Shown: in pieces, positions 26,927 to 35,249 of the stretch | Numbering within the stretch: position 1 is the stretch's first letter | How the letters are laid out: each line of letters starts with the position of its first letter | From: Croceitalea rosinachiae | GTDB taxonomy: Bacteria; Bacteroidota; Bacteroidia; Flavobacteriales; Flavobacteriaceae | Direction of reading: 5' to 3' | DNA: 64,000 nucleotides | Assembly (NCBI RefSeq): GCF_031846445.1 | Contig: NZ_JAVRHR010000002.1 | Span: 62,001 to 126,000 of the forward strand | Notes under the pieces: model-generated | Told to the model about the DNA's origin: nothing | What the model saw: only the letters and a program-made list of their open reading frames with translations | The model's database searches: none | Position numbers and translations under genes: made by a program

Positions 26927-26976
26927 AATACTCTTTTGACTTTTCTAATTATATTTAACGAATCTGTCAGCTTTAG

Positions 26977-27018
26977 AACACATCGATTAGTCTCAATTTA
27001 AAAGCCAATCGATATGTT
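26977..27018. terminator. Inverted repeat between convergent genes, possible bidirectional terminator
   Basis: AACACATCGATT (26977-26988) pairs with AATCGATATGTT (27007-27018) over 12 bp with one mismatch and an 18-base loop. It lies between the stops of two convergent genes. T-runs next to it are weak, so terminator function is a guess. Confidence 0.35.
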
Positions 27019-27028
27019 TCTTTAAATC

Positions 27029-28318
27029 TTATTTTCCCTCAAACTTTCCTATATAGCGTTTCCAAAGTTTGGTTTGGTGTGTCTCCAATGAAATATCACG
27101 CCCATCGATAAAGGCCTTGTTCAATAGGTTGGAGCGCATGTCTAAGGCATCACCTTCTGATATAAAAAGCGTAGCGCTCTTACCAACTTCTAAGGTGCCA
27201 TAATCGGTATCTATACCGAGTATTTTGGCATTGTTACTTGAAATCAATTGCAAGGCTTTTTCTTTATCCAAGCCTTGTGCCACCACTTGACCTGCATAAA
27301 AGGGTAGGTTTCTAGTTTGAAAGTTAGAAGCATCAGAATTTTGTAATCCCACCAACAAGCCAGCATCTAGAAGCATTTTTGGCAGCTTAAACGTAAAGTC
27401 ATAGTCATCATCTTCAAAGAAAGGTAGGGTATGTGTGAAACGCACCAAAACGGGAATGTTATTTTTTTTTAGAAAGTCGGTAACTTTATGAGCATGATAC
27501 CCTCCAACCAAGACAACATGTTGTACGCCGGCATTCTTTGCTGAGTTAATGGCATCCATAATTTCAAGTTGCCCATGCGCATAAACATATAATTTTTGAG
27601 AACCGTCAAAAAGCCCTTGCATTGCTGCGAAAGCTTGATTCATTTCTTTTGAAGGAACTTTGCCATAAGCTAAAGCATCACCTATAAAGGTTTTAACTTC
27701 ATCGACATTTTTTTGATAATTTTTATTTGGTTGGTACCCCCTTGGCTCACCCAACCACCACCGACCTCTTCTAAATGAACTGGGCCAGTTTAAATGAATG
27801 CCATCATCCACTTTTAAAGCGGCATCTTCCCAGTTCCAAGCATCAAATTGCACGATGGATGAGGTTCCTGAAATACGCCCCCCTTGTGGTGTAATCTGAC
27901 CTATCAAAACCCCATTTGGACGCATACTTTCCACCACCTTAGATTCGGCGTTGTAAGCGATTAAACTGCGGACATGCGGGATGATGTCGCCAATTTCATC
28001 TTGGTCATTACTTGCACGAACAGCATTGACTTCTACCAAGCCAAGAGATTTGCCTGGAGCGATAAACCCTGGGTACACATGCTTTCCAGAAGCGTCAATG
28101 ACTTCACCAATTCGTGCTATTTTCATTTTGGCATCGCCCACAAAAGTTATTCTACCATCAGCAAACATGATAAGCGAGTTCTCAATAACTTCGCCATTAC
28201 CTAAATGCGCCACTGCACCTTCAATAGTCAAAGGTGCTGATTGTTCATTTGCAGGGGTTTGTTGTGCCACTAAAACAAAACCCCATAAAACTGCCAGTAT
28301 TAAATTTAATTTTTTCAT
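27029..28318 (-). CDS. Secreted amidohydrolase-family protein without the HxH motif
   Basis: A 429-residue protein with a signal peptide (MKKLNLILAVLWGFVLVAQQ). It has the amidohydrolase composite fold: an N-terminal beta part with SLIMFADGRITFVGDAKM, then KHVYPGFIAPGKSLGL, where an active enzyme would have a His-x-His pair but this protein has none. Later segments are recognisable (GGYHAHKVTDFLKK, GLLVGLQNSDASNF, and the closing beta strand YGTLEVGKSATLFISEGDAL). Loss of HxH suggests a non-catalytic or altered metal site. The ATG at 28318 follows the stop of the next gene by ten bases; a longer in-frame start at 28390 would overlap that gene and lack a signal peptide at its N-terminus. Confidence 0.88.
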   Translation of the reverse strand: MKKLNLILAVLWGFVLVAQQTPANEQSAPLTIEGAVAHLGNGEVIENSLIMFADGRITFVGDAKMKIARIGEVIDASGKHVYPGFIAPGKSLGLVEVNAVRASNDQDEIGDIIPHVRSLIAYNAESKVVESMRPNGVLIGQITPQGGRISGTSSIVQFDAWNWEDAALKVDDGIHLNWPSSFRRGRWWLGEPRGYQPNKNYQKNVDEVKTFIGDALAYGKVPSKEMNQAFAAMQGLFDGSQKLYVYAHGQLEIMDAINSAKNAGVQHVVLVGGYHAHKVTDFLKKNNIPVLVRFTHTLPFFEDDDYDFTFKLPKMLLDAGLLVGLQNSDASNFQTRNLPFYAGQVVAQGLDKEKALQLISSNNAKILGIDTDYGTLEVGKSATLFISEGDALDMRSNLLNKAFIDGRDISLETHQTKLWKRYIGKFEGK

Positions 28319-28328
28319 TGTTAATTTT

Positions 28329-31271
28329 TTAAAGAGTTTCGCACACAAACCGTGCTTTTTTGCTTTGTCTTGGTCCTTGCATTTTAGCACCTTTAGCTTT
28401 CTCGTTCAACATCATTGTAATCAGTTTGTTACGTTCTTTTTGAATAGCTTCGCGCTGTGCCCTATCTTTCTCCAAATCAAAATAAACAGTTCCTTCAATT
28501 AAGGTCTTTTCTGCTTTCGCATATACGGACATGGGGTGGTCAGACCAAAGTACTAAATCGGCATCTTTACCAACCTCAATGCTCCCAACTCTATGATCAA
28601 TGTGCAAAAGTTTTGCAGGGTTTAACGTAACGGTCTTCCACGCTTCAATTTCGGACATTCCTCCATATTTAATGGTTTTACCAGCCTCTTGATTCAATCT
28701 GCGAGACATTTCAGCGTCATCACTATTAATAGCAACAGTAACCCCTTGGCTTGCCATAATTGCAGCGTTATACGGAATCGCATCGTTTACTTCATATTTG
28801 TAAGCCCACCAGTCACTAAATGTAGAACCGCCCACGCCATGCTCTGCCATCTTATCAGCTACTTTATAGCCCTCTAAAATATGAGTGAACGTATTCACTT
28901 TAAAATCAAATTTTTCAGCAACCTTCATAAGCATATTGATTTCACTTTGAACATAAGAGTGGCAACTGATATAACGTTCTCCGTTTAAGATTTCCGCCAA
29001 AGCTTCCATTTCTTCATCAATACGATATGCTTGCCCTGATTTTTTCTTGGCATCATATTCTTTGGCTCTTTGAAAGTAATTAATAAATACCTGTTCAACG
29101 CCCATTCTCGTTTGCGGGAAACGTGCAAAACTTTGCCAGTTAGATTGCTTTACATTTTCACCCAAGGCAAACTTGATAAATTTAGGCATGTTCGGAAATA
29201 ATAATCCGTTCACATCTTCTCCCCACTTTAAACGAAGAATAGCCGAACGACCACCAATGGGGTTTGCGGAGCCATGTAAAAGCTGAATGGTTGTTACCCC
29301 ACCTGCAAGATTACGATACAAATCAATGTCTTTTGAATCGACCACATCTTCCATTTTTACTTCTGCGGTTGAGTTGTGCCCAGCTTCATTAATGGCCAAT
29401 GCCCCAATATGCGAGTGCTCATCAATAACACCTGCGGTTAAATGCTTTCCAGTTGCATCAACTGTTGTTGCGCCGTTGGCATTTAAATCAGAACCTACTT
29501 GAGTGATTTTTCCATTTTTTACCAATACATCTGTATTTTCCATCACAGTTTCCCCAGTCCACACGGTAGCATTTTTGAATAACATGGTTTCTTGTTTTGG
29601 CTTGGATGCATTGCCATAACCAATATTAGGGTAGGTTAGGGCTACAAGTTCAGGCACTTTTTCTTTAGATTTCTTTTTTACAGCTGCTTCAAATGAACTT
29701 GTTTTTGTAGCATTAAATGAACTTTCCTTGCCAGTTGGTAGAAATAACTTACCCGATAAATTATTGGAGTCATTGACTACCAAACTTGTCATTCTATAAA
29801 TTTTGTCGTCTGCCGTTGTAAATGAAAAATTTAACCAATCTCCGGTATAATCAATTTTTGACTTTAACTTGGTGGTATCTTTCTTGATTTCAACCTTTGG
29901 TTTACTAATTTCTCCGGTCACCACCATTTTATAGGCTTGGCCAACTACTACCAAATCATAATCACCCCTAATATCTTTTTGGTCTTTGTTATTGATGACA
30001 TTTTTAGTACCCTGCACCCAATTTTCATAAAGTGTGGTGCTCTCATCGAAAATATCTCCTGAGGTAATCAAAAAGTTGGCTTGCCTACCTGTTTGAAGCG
30101 TACCTATAGTATTTGACTTTCCAAGGATACTGGCTGGCACAGTAGTCAAAGCTTCTAAAGCTTTTGTTTTAGAAAGTCCATGTGCTATCGCTTTCATCAA
30201 CATGGTCTTAAAATCTGATGGCGACTTTAAGTCATGAGCTGTCAATGAAAATTGTATTTCATTGTCTGCTAATACCTTAGGATTGGTAGGTGCCAGATTC
30301 CAATGACGCATATCCGATAGATTTACGTATTCAGCGGCATTCGGATTTGAAACATTGTACGCGTTTGGAAAGTTTATAGGTATAACCAATTTTGAATTGG
30401 TATTTTTAATTGCTTCAATGTGCTGATATTCATCACCACCTCCTAAAATGACATATTGAATTCCAAATTGGTCACCTATTTTATCAGCACGCATCACATT
30501 TCCATTGCTTCCAGCAGCAAATATTTGTGGAAGATTCTTATTTTCTAAAAGAGCTTCTAATGAACGATCTTTAGTGCTCACGTTACCCTTTGCATACCAA
30601 TCCAAATCATAATACAATTGACGTAATAATGCAGTTGCCCCCATCAACGATGTCGGATACGATTGTCTTTTAGCAATACTTTTTGTGAAAGAAAAATATT
30701 GGGCCGATTGATCTTCTAAAATTCGATCACCATCGTTACCACTTGCGTTTAGGGCAACAAGTACTCCTGTGCCACGAGCAATACCATCTTGAAAGTGACT
30801 GTTTACAACTCCAAAACCAGCTTTACGAAGTTCAGTAGCTTTTTTATCATCATATTTGAACTTTCCAATAGCTTCATTTTCTGGCATAATATGGTCGTTC
30901 CAATAAAAACCCTCCCTTGTTGCTTCATACTGTGTTGAACGTCCTCGAGCAGGGTTGCGTTTTGCTTTCTCAACTCCAAAACCTGAAAATACATCAATGA
31001 ATGATGGATAGATAGATTTGCCATTTAAGTCTTCAATGACCGCATTTTTAGGAATCGTTACGGAAGTACCTACCTGAACAACTTTTCCATTTTGAATAAG
31101 TAATGTTCCTTTATTAATTACTTGTACTGGTGAGACATAAATTTTAGCATTCGTGAATGCGATGTAGTTGTTGTTCTTTGATTTTACGCCATCATTTTTA
31201 GGAAAATAATCTTGCGCAAATAAAGTAGCCCCACACAATAATAGGGCAATCGAGAGAAGTCTCATTTTCAT
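28329..31271 (-). CDS. Secreted two-domain amidohydrolase
   Basis: A 980-residue protein with a signal peptide (MKMRLLSIALLLCGATLFAQ) and two amidohydrolase-like halves. The N-terminal half (about 30-450) has the fold's phrases, IQNGKVVQVGTSVTIPKNAV and IGTLQTGRQANFLITSGDIF, but reads SIYPSFIDVFSGFG where the HxH ligands should be. The C-terminal half (about 590-960) keeps H-x-H in GVIDEHSHIGALAIN and later HSYVQSE, NTFTHILEG and INSDDAEMSRRL, so it can bind metal. It resembles imidazolonepropionase-like and prolidase-like enzymes; the substrate is unknown. The start may also be the ATG two codons later at 31265. Confidence 0.9.
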   Translation of the reverse strand: MKMRLLSIALLLCGATLFAQDYFPKNDGVKSKNNNYIAFTNAKIYVSPVQVINKGTLLIQNGKVVQVGTSVTIPKNAVIEDLNGKSIYPSFIDVFSGFGVEKAKRNPARGRSTQYEATREGFYWNDHIMPENEAIGKFKYDDKKATELRKAGFGVVNSHFQDGIARGTGVLVALNASGNDGDRILEDQSAQYFSFTKSIAKRQSYPTSLMGATALLRQLYYDLDWYAKGNVSTKDRSLEALLENKNLPQIFAAGSNGNVMRADKIGDQFGIQYVILGGGDEYQHIEAIKNTNSKLVIPINFPNAYNVSNPNAAEYVNLSDMRHWNLAPTNPKVLADNEIQFSLTAHDLKSPSDFKTMLMKAIAHGLSKTKALEALTTVPASILGKSNTIGTLQTGRQANFLITSGDIFDESTTLYENWVQGTKNVINNKDQKDIRGDYDLVVVGQAYKMVVTGEISKPKVEIKKDTTKLKSKIDYTGDWLNFSFTTADDKIYRMTSLVVNDSNNLSGKLFLPTGKESSFNATKTSSFEAAVKKKSKEKVPELVALTYPNIGYGNASKPKQETMLFKNATVWTGETVMENTDVLVKNGKITQVGSDLNANGATTVDATGKHLTAGVIDEHSHIGALAINEAGHNSTAEVKMEDVVDSKDIDLYRNLAGGVTTIQLLHGSANPIGGRSAILRLKWGEDVNGLLFPNMPKFIKFALGENVKQSNWQSFARFPQTRMGVEQVFINYFQRAKEYDAKKKSGQAYRIDEEMEALAEILNGERYISCHSYVQSEINMLMKVAEKFDFKVNTFTHILEGYKVADKMAEHGVGGSTFSDWWAYKYEVNDAIPYNAAIMASQGVTVAINSDDAEMSRRLNQEAGKTIKYGGMSEIEAWKTVTLNPAKLLHIDHRVGSIEVGKDADLVLWSDHPMSVYAKAEKTLIEGTVYFDLEKDRAQREAIQKERNKLITMMLNEKAKGAKMQGPRQSKKARFVCETL

Positions 31272-31297
31272 TAATACATTTTTTGAATTAGTCTTTC

Positions 31298-31328
31298 TAA
31301 AGGTAAAATAACAACGCTAGTTGTGCAA
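31298..31328 (-). promoter_or_regulatory. Candidate promoter of the amidohydrolase pair
   Basis: On the minus strand a TTG (complement of 31326-31328) lies 20 bases before TACCTTTA (complement of 31298-31305), one mismatch from TAnnTTTG. Confidence 0.35.
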
Positions 31329-31338
31329 ATTGAAAATA

Positions 31339-32421
31339 CTACTGATATGCCTTGTCGTAATTGATTAATAAACCAACTACAGCATTATAACTTTCAATAC
31401 CTTCTTCTTGATTGTTCGCTTTTAAGAAAGTATTGAAAATAGATTTGAAAATGGGCTCGGTCGGGTTTTCATATTGTTTCCAAAAAACATTCAATTCTTG
31501 ATAGTTCTTTTTAACACCAATATTGAGTTTAGAAAACAAAATTTCAAAGGCTTTTTCGTCTTTCATCTTTAAATCTGATAGGCAATAGGCTAAACCATGT
31601 GATTGAGCAGCGTATCTAAAAAAAAGGTCAGAGTTACCCGATGTAACTAAAAGACCTATAAAATTCGTTGAACTTTCAGAAGAATATCCCAGTTGATGAC
31701 CAACTTCATGCCCACTAATTGAGGGTAATCTTAAATTTGGCACAATAGCGTTGACCTGAGCTTCATTGGTAAACGGATTTAAATATCCCCCATACCCCAT
31801 ATAGGTCAATGGCAAAGAGTAAAGCGAAGATTTCAGACTTGGTATTTCATAGACAAAACTTGGAAACACTTTAGATGCTCTTTCATAGCTCTCTAATGTT
31901 TTTTTATAAATCTCCTTTGTACTGTAAGGTATTTGCACAGCTTTGGTGCTGTCATTAGTAAGTCTTAACTGCAAATTGTTAGTATAATTGACCATTTTCA
32001 TAGTGAATGTGGCCAAGTCTTCATTAGTATACTCCATTTCAAAATTTAATTTTTCGTTAATGGGTAGTCGATAATAATTCATGCCCCACAATAGGTGAAA
32101 AAGAAAATAAGCAATAGAAAATACTATTCCGATGTGCTGAAAAAACTGTTTTGGTTTTATTTTGATGAACTTGGCATTTAGGTACAAATAACGGACTGCA
32201 GAAAATACCAATAGTGTATAGAAAATATCACCTACTGAAAAAGGAATCCAACCAAAAAGAGTTCTTAAAAACTTCGAAATAAGAGGATAGATTCCTTCCG
32301 AATAATACTTTTCAACTAATTCAGGATAGCTTCCAAACCATTTCACAAAAATAATTTGGGGAATTATCGATAGAGCAAGTACCGTCTTTTTTGAAAATTT
32401 CACAAAACTAAAAGTAAACAT
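31339..32421 (-). CDS. DUF3810 membrane protein with HExxH-like motif
   Basis: A 360-residue protein. Two or three N-terminal membrane segments (about 10-26, 45-65, 83-105) are followed by a large soluble part with the motif ISGHEVGHQLGYSSE, which is HExxH and looks like a zinc-peptidase site; SSESSTNFIGLL supplies a glutamate that could be the third ligand. DUF3810 is common in Bacteroidota, and its substrate is not known. An intrinsic terminator separates it from the upstream peptidyl-prolyl isomerase gene, so it likely has its own promoter. Confidence 0.87.
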   Translation of the reverse strand: MFTFSFVKFSKKTVLALSIIPQIIFVKWFGSYPELVEKYYSEGIYPLISKFLRTLFGWIPFSVGDIFYTLLVFSAVRYLYLNAKFIKIKPKQFFQHIGIVFSIAYFLFHLLWGMNYYRLPINEKLNFEMEYTNEDLATFTMKMVNYTNNLQLRLTNDSTKAVQIPYSTKEIYKKTLESYERASKVFPSFVYEIPSLKSSLYSLPLTYMGYGGYLNPFTNEAQVNAIVPNLRLPSISGHEVGHQLGYSSESSTNFIGLLVTSGNSDLFFRYAAQSHGLAYCLSDLKMKDEKAFEILFSKLNIGVKKNYQELNVFWKQYENPTEPIFKSIFNTFLKANNQEEGIESYNAVVGLLINYDKAYQ

Positions 32422-32441
32422 TAGATTCTAACTAAAACAAA

Positions 32442-32468
32442 AAACTCCGATGGGTTTCATCGGAGTTT
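32442..32468 (-). terminator. Rho-independent terminator after the cyclophilin-FKBP gene
   Basis: A perfect 11-bp stem, AAACTCCGATG (32442-32452) with CATCGGAGTTT (32458-32468), has a five-base loop. On the minus strand it is followed by a T-rich run (TTTTTTGTTTT). It lies 20 bases after the stop of the isomerase gene. Confidence 0.85.
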
Positions 32469-32487
32469 CAAAACAGCTTTTATTTTT

Positions 32488-33597
32488 TTATTGAATATTA
32501 ACCATTTCAAGGTCAAATACTAAAGTTGAACCACCAGGTATTGGACCATAATCGTTATCGCCATACCCTAAGTGTGGTGGGATAAACAAACGTACTTTAT
32601 CACCAACTCTCATTGTTAGCATTCCTTCTCTAAAACCAGGTGCCAATGGCGCTTCTGGGCTAAACTTGCTAACCATTGGAGAAAATTGCCCACGGTGCAT
32701 CTGATTAATTTGCGCAAAATTTCCAAATTTTTGAGCAATTTCGGCTTCACTAGTATCAAATAGCGTACCGTCTGCCATTAACCAGCCAGCATAATTAAGA
32801 GCTACTTGTTGTCCAATCTTAGGTTGTTCACCTTCACCCTTTTTTAAAGAGAATAATTTTAACCCACTAGTTGTGCCAACCGCGTTCACCTCTTGCTCTT
32901 TCAATTCAGCAACAAAATCTGATTTCATTTTTGCCATTGCAGCTATTATTTTCTCCTCCTCAGCGAAGTAGTCTGTCATAATCTGAATGGCGTCAAACTT
33001 TTTTGCCTCTTTACCATTTCTGATAATCTCAACGTGGTTCATCACCACATTTTCTTCAGGTTTGTTCTGAGCCAACACTTTTACGTTGGCAATGCTATCC
33101 ACAACCTCAATGCCATGCACCACCTTTCCAAAAACGGTATGTTTTCCATTTAACCATGGCGTTTCTTTGTGGGTAATGAAAAATTGGCTACCATTGGTTT
33201 TTGGTCCGCTGTTAGCCATAGAAAGGATACCTTTTCCAGAATGTGTAAGGGAGTCTACCGGTTCATCTTTGAATTTATATCCCGGATTACCAGTTCCCAG
33301 ACCTAAGGGATCTCCCCCTTGAATCATAAAGTCTTTCATGACTCTATGGAAAGTAAGCCCATCATAATATTTCTTTTCTTTGTATTCGTCGCTTACAAAA
33401 GGACTGTTGCCTTCTGCAAGTGAGACAAAGTTTGCGACGGTTACCGGTGTGGCCCCATGGTATAACTGTACCACAATATCACCTTTGTTTGTTTGAATAT
33501 CGGCATATATTCCATCGCCTAAATCTGCGTACTTACTGGATTTACAACTTACTAAAACCAAGCATAAAATTGCGGAACAAATAAAAAATTGTTTCAT
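32488..33597 (-). CDS. Lipoprotein peptidyl-prolyl isomerase, cyclophilin-FKBP fusion
   Basis: A 369-residue lipoprotein (signal MKQFFICSAILCLVLVSCKS; lipobox Cys18) with two different isomerase domains. The cyclophilin part (about 28-195) has FHRVMKDFMIQGGDPLG, NGSQFFITH and PWLNGKHTVFGKV, including the catalytic Arg, Phe and Gln. A helical linker (about 200-255) leads to a C-terminal FKBP domain (about 265-369) with VALNYAGWLMADGTLFDTS, PGFREGMLTMRVGDKVRLFI and HLGYGDNDYGPIPGGSTLVF. It would fold proteins in the periplasm. It is followed by a terminator and preceded by gldI, another FKBP lipoprotein, 15 bases upstream. Confidence 0.92.
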   Translation of the reverse strand: MKQFFICSAILCLVLVSCKSSKYADLGDGIYADIQTNKGDIVVQLYHGATPVTVANFVSLAEGNSPFVSDEYKEKKYYDGLTFHRVMKDFMIQGGDPLGLGTGNPGYKFKDEPVDSLTHSGKGILSMANSGPKTNGSQFFITHKETPWLNGKHTVFGKVVHGIEVVDSIANVKVLAQNKPEENVVMNHVEIIRNGKEAKKFDAIQIMTDYFAEEEKIIAAMAKMKSDFVAELKEQEVNAVGTTSGLKLFSLKKGEGEQPKIGQQVALNYAGWLMADGTLFDTSEAEIAQKFGNFAQINQMHRGQFSPMVSKFSPEAPLAPGFREGMLTMRVGDKVRLFIPPHLGYGDNDYGPIPGGSTLVFDLEMVNIQ

Positions 33598-33612
33598 TGT
33601 ATTCTAAAATAT

Positions 33613-34161
33613 TTAATTTAAATTGTCTCGTTTTTTGAGAATTTCTAATAGTTCAAGACTTGCTATGATAGGTGTCTGCGGACCTATTTTATTATTGTCG
33701 CCTTTATAGCCATAAGCCTGGGAAGATGGAAATAAAAAAGTCGCTTTTTCTCCTTCTTTCAAAAGCTTTACCGCATTTCGCAAACCAGGAAATAATTGTG
33801 ATTTATCAATGGCATGTTGCACTATTCCAATATCATTTTTAGAATAGATAATATCACCATTAAAATTTGTAATGGTGTAAGCGAGTAAAATTTCATCATT
33901 CGTTTTTAACTCGTAGTCAGAAGTTTCATTTTTAGCTTCATACCGATACCAAAACCCAGTATCGCTCATAAAATATTCATGAATGGTATCTTTCTTTATA
34001 TAGCTTTTAAATAAGGCTTCTTCTTCGGCCAATAACTTTTTACTACGCTCAATAGAAGCTTTAAAAAAACTACCTGATTTTATTTGTACAGGTTTTCTTG
34101 GCTCGGGTTGACCGCATCCACAAAATAATATAAGAGTAAAAACTGTCAATAGCCGTTTCAT
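33613..34161 (-). CDS. gldI: Gliding motility lipoprotein GldI, FKBP-type isomerase
   Basis: A 182-residue lipoprotein (MKRLLTVFTLILFCGCGQPE; acylated Cys16) with a FKBP-type domain in the second half (EILLAYTITNFNGDIIYSKN, PGLRNAVKLLKEGEKATFLF, SSQAYGYKGDNNKIGPQTPI). GldI is needed for gliding in Flavobacterium johnsoniae and is thought to help fold motility or type IX secretion components. The first 70 residues match the GldI-specific region (SGSFFKASIERSKKLLAEEE). It overlaps the end of nrnA by four bases (ATGA). Confidence 0.9.
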   Translation of the reverse strand: MKRLLTVFTLILFCGCGQPEPRKPVQIKSGSFFKASIERSKKLLAEEEALFKSYIKKDTIHEYFMSDTGFWYRYEAKNETSDYELKTNDEILLAYTITNFNGDIIYSKNDIGIVQHAIDKSQLFPGLRNAVKLLKEGEKATFLFPSSQAYGYKGDNNKIGPQTPIIASLELLEILKKRDNLN

Positions 34162-35174
34162 GGATTCAATTGGTTTTTGTAGCCATGCAATAAGCTTATA
34201 AATTTACTTGTTGTCTCTTTCATACCAACTTCACTTCGTCCACCTGCAGCATTCGTATGACCACCTCCATTAAAGTGAGCCCGAGCAAACTCGTTGACCG
34301 AAAAGTCACCTACAGATCTAAACGATATTTTTATAATGCCTTCTTCTTTATTTTCAATAAAAATTACTGCAAAAGTAATTCCTTCTAAGGTAAGTCCATA
34401 ATTAACAAAACCTTCGGTGTCGCCCTTGTTGTAATCGTACTTATCGAGCTCTTCTTGTGACATTGTGATATAGGCAGTTTTAAAATCCTCTAAAATCACT
34501 AAATTATTTAGAGCAACTCCCAACAAGTGAAGTCTCGCCGGTGAGTTCGTGTCAAAAACTTGCTGATGAATTTGCATGTTTTCTGCACCCTTATCTATAA
34601 GATTCGCAACCACTTTATGGGTTTGACTGGTTGTTGATGAGTATTTAAATGATCCTGTATCGGTCATTATACCAACATAAAGGCAAGTGGCAATTTCTCT
34701 AGTTATTTTATCAGTACCATCGAGGGAATCAATAAAATTGTAAACCATTTCACAAGTTGAACTCATACCCACATCAGAATAGGTGATCATGGCATAATCA
34801 TCTGGTTGTTGGTGATGGTCTATCATTATAAAATCAGCTTTGGCAACCTTTAAGAATGATTCCATTTGCCCTGTTCTTGATAAATGATTGAAATCTAGGG
34901 TGAAAATTATGTTGGCCTCTTCGATAAGTCTTTTTGCTTGAGAATTTTCTCTTTCAAAATTTAGAATTGCTTCATTGCCCGGAATCCATTTTAGAAACTT
35001 GGGATAATCATTAGGCACAATTACTTTAGGCTGTTGTCCTAAAGCTTCTAAGAACTTTGCAAGGCCCAAAGTAGAGCCAATAGCATCACCATCTGGGTTT
35101 TTATGTGGTACGATTACAATGCTTTGTGGAGTTGCAAATAGCGACTTTAAGGTAGCGATGTCAGCTGAATTCAT
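34158..35174 (-). CDS. nrnA: DHH-family bifunctional oligoribonuclease/PAP phosphatase
   Basis: A 338-residue phosphoesterase that degrades very short RNAs and dephosphorylates pAp. DHH domain: PHKNPDGDAIGSTLGLAKFL, IFTLDFNHLSRTGQME and DFIMIDHHQQPDD; C-terminal DHHA1 domain: ARAHFNGGGHTNAAGG. Length and motifs are normal. The ATG at 35174 (MNSADIATLKSLF) is preferred over an upstream in-frame codon at 35201, because the promoter-like element TATCTTTG lies between them. It heads the nrnA-gldI-isomerase unit. Confidence 0.92.
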   Translation of the reverse strand: MNSADIATLKSLFATPQSIVIVPHKNPDGDAIGSTLGLAKFLEALGQQPKVIVPNDYPKFLKWIPGNEAILNFERENSQAKRLIEEANIIFTLDFNHLSRTGQMESFLKVAKADFIMIDHHQQPDDYAMITYSDVGMSSTCEMVYNFIDSLDGTDKITREIATCLYVGIMTDTGSFKYSSTTSQTHKVVANLIDKGAENMQIHQQVFDTNSPARLHLLGVALNNLVILEDFKTAYITMSQEELDKYDYNKGDTEGFVNYGLTLEGITFAVIFIENKEEGIIKISFRSVGDFSVNEFARAHFNGGGHTNAAGGRSEVGMKETTSKFISLLHGYKNQLNP

Positions 35175-35179
35175 GCGCT

Positions 35180-35187
35180 CAAAGATA
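35180..35187 (-). promoter_or_regulatory. Candidate -7 element for nrnA
   Basis: On the minus strand TATCTTTG matches TAnnTTTG and ends five bases before the nrnA ATG, so transcription would begin at or next to the start codon. Confidence 0.4.
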
Positions 35188-35221
35188 CAATAATATAACA
35201 CAGTGGTAATTCATGATATGC

Positions 35222-35229
35222 TATTTTTG
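35222..35229 (+). promoter_or_regulatory. Candidate -7 element for the PhoD-like phosphatase gene
   Basis: TATTTTTG matches TAnnTTTG and lies 20 bases before the ATG at 35250. No TTG is seen at -33. Confidence 0.4.
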
Positions 35230-35249
35230 TTCAGTTAAAAATTCAGCTT

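Noticed and set aside
27974..28502. Long plus-strand open frames opposite the amidohydrolase genes
   Set aside because: They lie fully antisense to strong genes, have no family motifs and no promoter, and have unusual residue composition.
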